Shown here: positions 58,962-64,000 of the stretch, piece after piece
Position numbering within the stretch: the stretch's first letter is position 1
How the letters are laid out: each line of letters begins with the position of its first letter
From: an uncultured Clostridia bacterium
GTDB lineage: Bacteria > Bacillota > Clostridia > Lachnospirales > Anaerotignaceae
Reading direction: 5' to 3'
DNA length: 64,000 nt
Assembly: GCA_944378105.1 (NCBI GenBank)
Contig: CALWGC010000023.1
Location: 19,443-83,442, forward strand
Program-made: the position numbers and the translations under genes
Notes under the pieces: generated by a model
Told to the model about the DNA's origin: nothing
The model's database searches: none
The model's input: only the letters and a program-made list of their open reading frames with translations

Positions 58962-59150
58962 ACCAAATTTTCAGGCGAATCTTACCAAAAAAGTTACAAT
59001 TTTATTAAATTTCAAAAAAAGTGGAACGAATTTGCACTTTCTCATGTATAATAGCTTATAAAGAAGGAATGTGGACAGGCAGTCGTTGGATGTCTGTGGT
59101 TGAAACATTTTGATCCATTCCATATGGAAACAAGCATGAGGAGGGTTTTC

Positions 59151-61565
59151 ATGAACAAGAAAAAACTTTTGGCATTGACGCTGGCTTTTTCCACTGCGTT
59201 TGGCAGTGTGCCAGCCTTTGCGGCAAACTTTGCCGATATCAATGATGCACCTTGGGAAGGGGCAAAAACGTACATCAATTCTGTGGCCGATTTGGGGCTG
59301 ATGGTTGGCGATTACAACGACAAAAATCAGCTGGTATTTCGGCCAAAAGACGGGGTGACTTATTGTGAAACCATGCAGTTGGCCTATGCGCTGATGCAAA
59401 AATGCGGCGGTGCTTCGGTTAGCAGCTCGGTACAGACAAAATGGACCTCGGTGATGAATGGGTATAAAATCCCCGCTTGGGCCCAGCCGGCTGTGGCCTA
59501 TGGGCTGGAAAATGGCATTGTGACCATTTCCGATATTCCAGGCTTTGTAGACTCCAAGGGCAGCGCCAATGTCAACGCCACCAGAGAAGACGTGGCCGTG
59601 ATTTTTGGCCGGGCCTTGAAAGATTATGGGACCCTGGAATCCAATCCAACCCTTTCTTTTGGGGATGCAGCTTCCATCAGTGCAACGGCAAAACCGTATG
59701 TAGCCATGCTGAATAAATTGGGCATCTTAAACGGTGACACCGATGGTAACTATACGCCAAAGTATGCCATTAATCGGGCAGAAATGGCTGTGGTGGTATC
59801 GAAATCTTATGATGTATGCAAAAAAGGAACATCTGGCAGCGGCAGTACGGGGAATACCGCTACACAGACCCAATCTATTTCCGGTGAAGTGACAGATTTG
59901 GTTATTTATGGAAACCAGATTATTTTAACAGTAAAAAGCAGCTCTACCACAAAATCCTTTAACTGCACCTATAGCACCCCAACGTTACGCGATGGCGTCA
60001 ATACCAGTTTGTCTTTGGTACAGGTGGGCGATGGGGTATTGGTAAGCTATCAAGGCGATACAGTGATTTCGGTGGTGGCCAACTCTAGTAGCAGTTCCTC
60101 TTCCAGTAGCAGCTCCAGTCAGAAAGAAAGTACAACCGAGGGGACATTTTATAGTATTAACTCGGAATACATCCGTATCAAAGTCAACGGCAGCACCAAA
60201 ACCTATTACTTTGAGGACGAAGATTCCGACAACTGCGATTTTTATGTAAACAGCAAATCCGTTTCCTATAGCACCTTTAAATCCGATGCACAAGAAGGTT
60301 ATAAACTGAAGCTGAATCTGAAAGGCGACGAAATCCAGAAGGCTTATTTGGAAACTATCATCAGCGGGAAACTGGATACTTTGTATGATAACAAGATTAA
60401 AGTAGACATCAATGGCAGCAACAAAACTTATTACTTTAAAAACGAAGACTCTGATGATGTAAAATTTTATGTCGATGACGATTCTACCTCCTTCTCTTCT
60501 TTCAAGAAAAAAGCAGATGACGATATGACGGTGGAATTGGTGCTGGATGATGATGAAGTAAAAGAAATTAATTTAGTGACTGAAGATGATGATGACGGTG
60601 AAGTGAAGGGGACGTTCTCCAGCATTTCTTCCACCAAAATTGTGATTAAAAAGAGCGGCAGCAGCAAAACCTACTACTTCAAAGATAAAGACAACGATAA
60701 CTGTACGTTCTATTACAACGGCTCCAAAAAAGATTATGACTACATTGACGATAAAGCCGAAAGCGGTGATGATGTAAAATTGGTGCTTAACAGCGATGAC
60801 GAAGTGACCAAAGTATACGTCACTCCGGCCGATGAGGATGAAGACGAAGTAGAAGACAAATTGTATTCTTTGACCAGAAGCTATATCATTTTGGAAGACG
60901 ATGAAGACAAGAGATATCGTTATGTGGACGGCGATGCAGACCAGTGCAAATTCTATTACAATGGCTCCGCCTGTGACGATTATGACGAAATCAAACGGAA
61001 AGTGGGCAGCGAGACTGGTCAAAAAGTGAAACTGGTACTGGATGAAGATGGTTATATCACCAAAGCCTATATTGGCAAAACCTCTTCCTCCTCCTCCGGG
61101 GATGAAGACGGCCGTCTGGATTATGTAACTACTTCCCGCGTGAAAGTAGCCGGCACCTACTATGATTTTGAAGACAGCGACGACTGCGACATTGATATCA
61201 CCGACGGCAACAACAGCGACATCACCGATATCGATGACCTGGAAGAAGCCATTGATGATGGCAAGGAAATGGAAGTAACCATTGAACTGAACGACGATGA
61301 AGAAGTGACCGCCATTGAAGGCTATGTTTGCTATGTAGAAGGCGATATCTATGATGTGGATACGGATGATGAAACCGTAACGTTGGATTTGGATAGCGGC
61401 AGATATGAATATGACTTAGACAGCAGCTGTGATTATGACATCGGCGATGACTACGACGATGATATCGACGGCTTGGAAGAGGCCTATGACGATGATGATT
61501 CCTTCAGTTTGGAATTGGAAATTGACGAAGATGGCTCTGTCACCGACTTGTCTACGGATCTTTAA
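59151..61565 (+). CDS. SLH-domain surface protein with acidic beta-repeats
   Basis: The 804-residue exported protein has a signal peptide (1-25, cut after A-F-A), three SLH domains (about 26-84, 100-158, 168-222) that bind secondary wall polymer, a Ser-rich linker (312-323), and seven units of about 75 residues (about 245-311, 330-404, 405-477, 484-558, 567-641, 652-724, 725-801). The units share S/T-K-T-Y-Y-F-x-D/E-E-D-S/N-D-x-C-x-F-Y-x-N-G and become strongly Asp-rich to the C-terminus, suggesting Ca2+ binding. A weak -10 at 59047-59052 is the only promoter sign. AGGAGGG precedes the ATG. Confidence 0.82.
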   Translation: MNKKKLLALTLAFSTAFGSVPAFAANFADINDAPWEGAKTYINSVADLGLMVGDYNDKNQLVFRPKDGVTYCETMQLAYALMQKCGGASVSSSVQTKWTSVMNGYKIPAWAQPAVAYGLENGIVTISDIPGFVDSKGSANVNATREDVAVIFGRALKDYGTLESNPTLSFGDAASISATAKPYVAMLNKLGILNGDTDGNYTPKYAINRAEMAVVVSKSYDVCKKGTSGSGSTGNTATQTQSISGEVTDLVIYGNQIILTVKSSSTTKSFNCTYSTPTLRDGVNTSLSLVQVGDGVLVSYQGDTVISVVANSSSSSSSSSSSSQKESTTEGTFYSINSEYIRIKVNGSTKTYYFEDEDSDNCDFYVNSKSVSYSTFKSDAQEGYKLKLNLKGDEIQKAYLETIISGKLDTLYDNKIKVDINGSNKTYYFKNEDSDDVKFYVDDDSTSFSSFKKKADDDMTVELVLDDDEVKEINLVTEDDDDGEVKGTFSSISSTKIVIKKSGSSKTYYFKDKDNDNCTFYYNGSKKDYDYIDDKAESGDDVKLVLNSDDEVTKVYVTPADEDEDEVEDKLYSLTRSYIILEDDEDKRYRYVDGDADQCKFYYNGSACDDYDEIKRKVGSETGQKVKLVLDEDGYITKAYIGKTSSSSSGDEDGRLDYVTTSRVKVAGTYYDFEDSDDCDIDITDGNNSDITDIDDLEEAIDDGKEMEVTIELNDDEEVTAIEGYVCYVEGDIYDVDTDDETVTLDLDSGRYEYDLDSSCDYDIGDDYDDDIDGLEEAYDDDDSFSLELEIDEDGSVTDLSTDL

Positions 61566-61573
61566 TTTCTTTT

Positions 61574-61603
61574 CCCCTACCGTGAAAGCGGTAGGGGTTT
61601 TTT
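61574..61603 (+). terminator. Terminator of the SLH protein
   Basis: CCCCTACCG and CGGTAGGGG pair perfectly around TGAAAG, followed by TTTTTT. Confidence 0.92.
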
Positions 61604-61860
61604 ATTTTCTCAGAACGCGCTTTTCTTCTGCTTGGCCGTCACAGAGGCGGCGAGAAAACCCTGGTCTGATCCATGGGAGAGTAAAAAAAATTTTTTATTT
61701 TTATGTTTGTTTTTCGACAAAAACAATGAGGCAGAAGGCACAAGGCCAGAAAAACGGACCGCAGTTGTTTTCAGTCAGACCGACGAAAAAACGGACTCAG
61801 TTCTTATATAGGAATGAGAAAGTTAGTCAACATAGACAGATGTGTACAGTTGTTTTTGGC
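61604..61860. other. Intergenic region between SLH and TRAP genes
   Basis: No supported gene. It is A/T-rich; I see no clear element other than the downstream promoter. Confidence 0.4.
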
Positions 61861-61889
61861 ACGACAACAATTCCATCTTATGGTATACT
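61861..61889 (+). promoter_or_regulatory. Promoter of the TRAP lipoprotein
   Basis: An extended -10 TGGTATACT (61881-61889) with ACGACA 17 bases upstream of TATACT. Confidence 0.6.
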
Positions 61890-61952
61890 AGTTGTACAAA
61901 AACAAAACAGTTTTTGGTTTGTGGAAAAAGGATGACAAGGGAGGAATGTTGT

Positions 61953-63047
61953 ATGAAGAAGAAGGTATTTGCTTTGCTGTTGGCCTCCATAATGGTTGTG
62001 GGAGCAGTGACAGGATGCCAGTCATCGTCTGGAGATACGGCAGAACCATCTGGGGAAGAAACAACGGAAACCACCACAGAAACGACGGAAAGTGCCGAAG
62101 GGGAAGAAACGGCAGAAGGTACGTATCATTTGCGGGTGGGCCATGTGTTGGCCAATACCCATCCCTATCAGTTGGGCTTGGAAAAAATGGCTGAGCTGGC
62201 CAATGAAAAGTCTGGCGGCGAAATTACCATCGACGTATTCCACAGCTCTACATTAGGTAATGAACGGGACATGCTGGAAGGGCTGCAATTGGGCACCCAA
62301 GAAATGGTGTTGGTTTCTACGGCTGTGCTTTCCAGCTTTACCGATGACTTTTTGGTATTTGACTTACCTTTCTTATTTAATACCACCGAAGAAGCCAGAG
62401 CCGTTTGTGACAGTGAACTGGGAACAGAAATTTTGGGCAGCGTAGAAAGCGCCGGCCTAAAAGGTTTGGCTTGGTTTGAAAACGGCTTCCGGAATGTAAC
62501 CAACAGTAAGCATGTGGTCAATAAACCAGAAGATTTGCAGGGCATTAAAATCCGTACCATGGAAAGTCCAATCCATATGGAAAGCTTCTCGGTGATGGGC
62601 GCCGACCCAACACCAATGGCTATGGGCGAATTGTTTACGGCTTTGCAGCAAAAAACCATTGATGCCCAGGAAAACCCACTGGCCATCATCGAATCTTCTA
62701 AATTGTATGAAGTACAGCAATACCTGTCCTTGACAGAACATTTCTATGCACCGGCGCCTCTGTTTGTTTCTACGACTTACTTTGACAGCATGCCAGAAGA
62801 CATGCAGGCCGCTTTGCAAGAAGCAGCAGATGAAACAAAGGTATATGAAAGACAAGTACTGGATGAAATGAACACCACATTGATTGACACCTTGAAAGAA
62901 AAAGGGGTAGAAATTACAGAAGTGGATAAAGCACCTTTCGTAGAAGCCGTACAGCCGGTTTATGAAAACTATGTAGGAACAGAACCTGGCATGGTAAATC
63001 CGGACATTTTGGCAGAAGTACAGGGTATGTTAGAAGAAATGAGATAA
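61953..63047 (+). CDS. TRAP-type C4-dicarboxylate transporter substrate-binding lipoprotein (DctP family)
   Basis: The 364-residue protein has a lipoprotein signal with lipobox V-T-G-C (Cys22), a Ser/Thr/Glu-rich linker, and the DctP fold: R-V-G-H-V-L-A-N-T-H-P-Y, F-H-S-S-T-L-G-N-E-R-D, and L-K-G-L-A-W-F-E-N-G-F-R with the ligand-binding Arg. It captures organic acids outside the membrane. No DctQ/DctM membrane partners are encoded within the window. GGGAGG precedes the ATG. Confidence 0.9.
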   Translation: MKKKVFALLLASIMVVGAVTGCQSSSGDTAEPSGEETTETTTETTESAEGEETAEGTYHLRVGHVLANTHPYQLGLEKMAELANEKSGGEITIDVFHSSTLGNERDMLEGLQLGTQEMVLVSTAVLSSFTDDFLVFDLPFLFNTTEEARAVCDSELGTEILGSVESAGLKGLAWFENGFRNVTNSKHVVNKPEDLQGIKIRTMESPIHMESFSVMGADPTPMAMGELFTALQQKTIDAQENPLAIIESSKLYEVQQYLSLTEHFYAPAPLFVSTTYFDSMPEDMQAALQEAADETKVYERQVLDEMNTTLIDTLKEKGVEITEVDKAPFVEAVQPVYENYVGTEPGMVNPDILAEVQGMLEEMR

Positions 63048-63054
63048 GACGTTG

Positions 63055-63093
63055 AGAGGAAAGCAGACATTGGTTCGGTTTTCCTCTTTTTTT
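63055..63093 (+). terminator. Terminator of the TRAP lipoprotein
   Basis: AGAGGAAA and TTTCCTCT pair, followed by a long T run. Confidence 0.8.
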
Positions 63094-63105
63094 CAAGCAA
63101 AAGGC

Positions 63106-63135
63106 TTGATTTTGCCAAATGGGGTATGATATAAT
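63106..63135 (+). promoter_or_regulatory. secG promoter
   Basis: TTGATT (63106-63111) and TATAAT (63130-63135) are 18 bases apart, with an extended TGA before the -10. Confidence 0.75.
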
Positions 63136-63184
63136 GAAACCCACTGGACTTTAGAACGAAAGAAATATGGGAGGAATGAACACC

Positions 63185-63427
63185 ATGAGTACAATCGGTA
63201 TGGTATTATCCGGCGTTTTGGCTATCATTGCCATTTTGCTGATTATTATCATTCTGCTTCAGAATAATCGTGCCGCTGGTTTGGGTGCCGTAGGTGGGGC
63301 CAGCAGTGCTGATTCTTACTGGAGTAAAAACAAAGCCAACTCCATGGAAGGTGCTTTGAGCAGATATACAAAAATCTTTGGTGCATTGTTTATGATCCTT
63401 GCACTGGTTATCAACTTTGTACGGTAA
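63185..63427 (+). CDS. secG: Preprotein translocase subunit SecG
   Basis: The 80-residue protein has two membrane spans (about 4-27 and 57-78) and the SecG loop motif L-L-Q-N-N-R-A-A-G-L-G-A-V-G-G. SecG assists SecYE-mediated export. The ATG at 63185 has GGGAGG ten bases upstream; the ATG at 63176 is too close. It has its own promoter and terminator. Confidence 0.93.
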   Translation: MSTIGMVLSGVLAIIAILLIIIILLQNNRAAGLGAVGGASSADSYWSKNKANSMEGALSRYTKIFGALFMILALVINFVR

Positions 63428-63440
63428 GAACAAAAGAAAC

Positions 63441-63477
63441 AAAATCCCCTTTGCCAAAATGGCAAAGGGGATTTTTT
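63441..63477 (+). terminator. Terminator of secG
   Basis: A perfect stem AAAATCCCCTTTGCCA with TGGCAAAGGGGATTTT, followed by T. Confidence 0.92.
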
Positions 63478-63581
63478 CTGTCAAGAGAAAACGAGAACTT
63501 GATAAAATTCTTGTAAAAACTACTATATATAGGTAGACAAAGAAAAGAAAAACTTTTTTTGAAAAAAAGTGAAAAAAAGGG

Positions 63582-63609
63582 TTGACTTTTCGGATAATGT
63601 GAGTATAAT
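63582..63609 (+). promoter_or_regulatory. rRNA promoter P1
   Basis: TTGACT (63582-63587) and a perfect TATAAT (63604-63609) are 16 bases apart. Confidence 0.8.
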
Positions 63610-63705
63610 TATATCTTGTCCTCACCAAACAGAACAAAACAATGAGGGCGGCAGCCGGTGGCTGGTCATCAGATAAAAAAATCTGAAAAAACTTTGAAAA
63701 AAGTG

Positions 63706-63734
63706 TTGACAAAATAAACCGGTTGTGGTAAGAT
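63706..63734 (+). promoter_or_regulatory. rRNA promoter P2
   Basis: A perfect TTGACA (63706-63711) and TAAGAT (63729-63734) are 17 bases apart; tandem promoters are usual for rrn operons. Confidence 0.72.
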
Positions 63735-63832
63735 AAATATGTTGCCGATGAGGTGATAAGAAAAACCGGAACGGCAACGAAATGGAACCTTGAAAACTGA
63801 ACAGTTGATTTTAAACCAAACCCATCATTCCA

Positions 63833-63958
63833 GTAGCGGTTCAACCGCTACGAAGTAATTCTTTGGTAAAAAATATGTCAGATTCTTCTGGCAGGACACT
63901 CGTGAAATCGGTATTCTTATTTTTGCTTAGCAAAAATAATCATAAAAATTTCGATTTC
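63833..63958 (+). other. Pre-16S leader hairpins
   Basis: GTAGCGGT/ACCGCTAC (63833-63851) and a compound stem GAAATCG/CGATTTC (63904-63958) containing TTATTTTTGC/GCAAAAATAA lie in the transcribed leader. A GGAACCTTGAAAACTGAAC-type anti-termination leader segment (63784-63802) precedes them. Confidence 0.6.
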
Positions 63959-63969
63959 ATCAAAATTTT

Positions 63970-64000
63970 TAATTTGAGAGTTTGATCCTGGCTCAGGATG
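63970..64000 (+). rRNA. rrs: 16S ribosomal RNA (first bases only)
   Basis: The window ends in the universal 16S 5' sequence AGAGTTTGATCCTGGCTCAG (from 63977). The mature end is set by comparison to start about eight bases earlier; the rest of the gene lies outside. Two promoters and leader hairpins support a full rrn operon near the origin. Confidence 0.93.

Overview
The window is the chromosomal replication-origin neighbourhood of an anaerobic, endospore-forming low-to-mid GC Firmicute (class Clostridia). Support comes from the dnaA/dnaN/recF/gyrBA and rpmH-rnpA-yidD-yidC-jag-mnmE-mnmG-rsmG blocks, the sporulation genes (yaaL-bofA, spoIID, a spoIIQ-like gene), and anaerobe enzymes (indolepyruvate:ferredoxin oxidoreductase, rubrerythrin, an acyl-CoA dehydrogenase with EtfBA). 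I lean to the Lachnospirales/Anaerotignum-type group, but that is inference from gene content, not a measured placement. No transposase, integrase, CRISPR array or tRNA gene was seen.

Layout. Bases 1-7068 (minus strand, leading strand of the left replichore): bofA (cut by the window edge), yaaL, a Gx transporter, a NusG-domain-II protein, serS, a DUF4446 protein, parB, parA, argS. Bases 7264-10927 are a plus-strand island, head-on to the fork: a catalytically dead-looking alpha/beta hydrolase, a PaaI thioesterase, a NimA-like flavoprotein, a VOC protein and a Noc-type ParB paralogue. Bases 11195-20532 (minus): gyrA, gyrB, recF, yaaA, dnaN, dnaA. The origin appears bipartite, with DnaA boxes upstream of dnaA and an unwinding region with a DnaA-trio array between dnaA and dnaN. 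Two perfect parS sites and one near-perfect site lie at 5.35, 7.17 and 16.36 kb.

Right of dnaA (mostly plus strand): rpmH, rnpA, yidD, yidC, jag, mnmE, mnmG, rsmG; iorAB; a GC-rich intergenic block full of hairpins (candidate structured RNA); a flavin reductase; spoIID and spoIIQ-like (minus); rubrerythrin with a PerR-like box; rsmF, a YgiQ radical-SAM protein, thrC, tkt, thpR; an acyl-CoA dehydrogenase-etfB-etfA operon with a hairpin-bearing leader; an NCS2 permease; ACT and DUF711 proteins; pepD, an AI-2E-type permease, tcdA, rseC; a SPOCS/LysM protein (minus); ilvB-ilvN (minus) preceded by a leader peptide and terminator; a two-component system; an SLH protein with acidic repeats; a lone TRAP substrate-binding lipoprotein; secG; tandem rRNA promoters and the first bases of a 16S rRNA gene.

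How it works together. Most genes serve replication initiation and segregation (DnaA, DnaN, RecF, gyrase, ParABS, Noc), RNA modification and translation (MnmE/G, RsmG, RsmF, TcdA, SerRS, ArgRS) and membrane protein insertion (YidC/YidD/SecG). Fermentative amino-acid and acyl-CoA metabolism is interleaved. The most unusual signals are regulatory: an Ile/Leu/Val-rich leader peptide with a terminator before ilvB, a terminator inside the gyrB leader, and structured leaders before the acyl-CoA dehydrogenase and pepD. Among proteins, the triad-less hydrolase and the acidic SLH repeat protein stand out.
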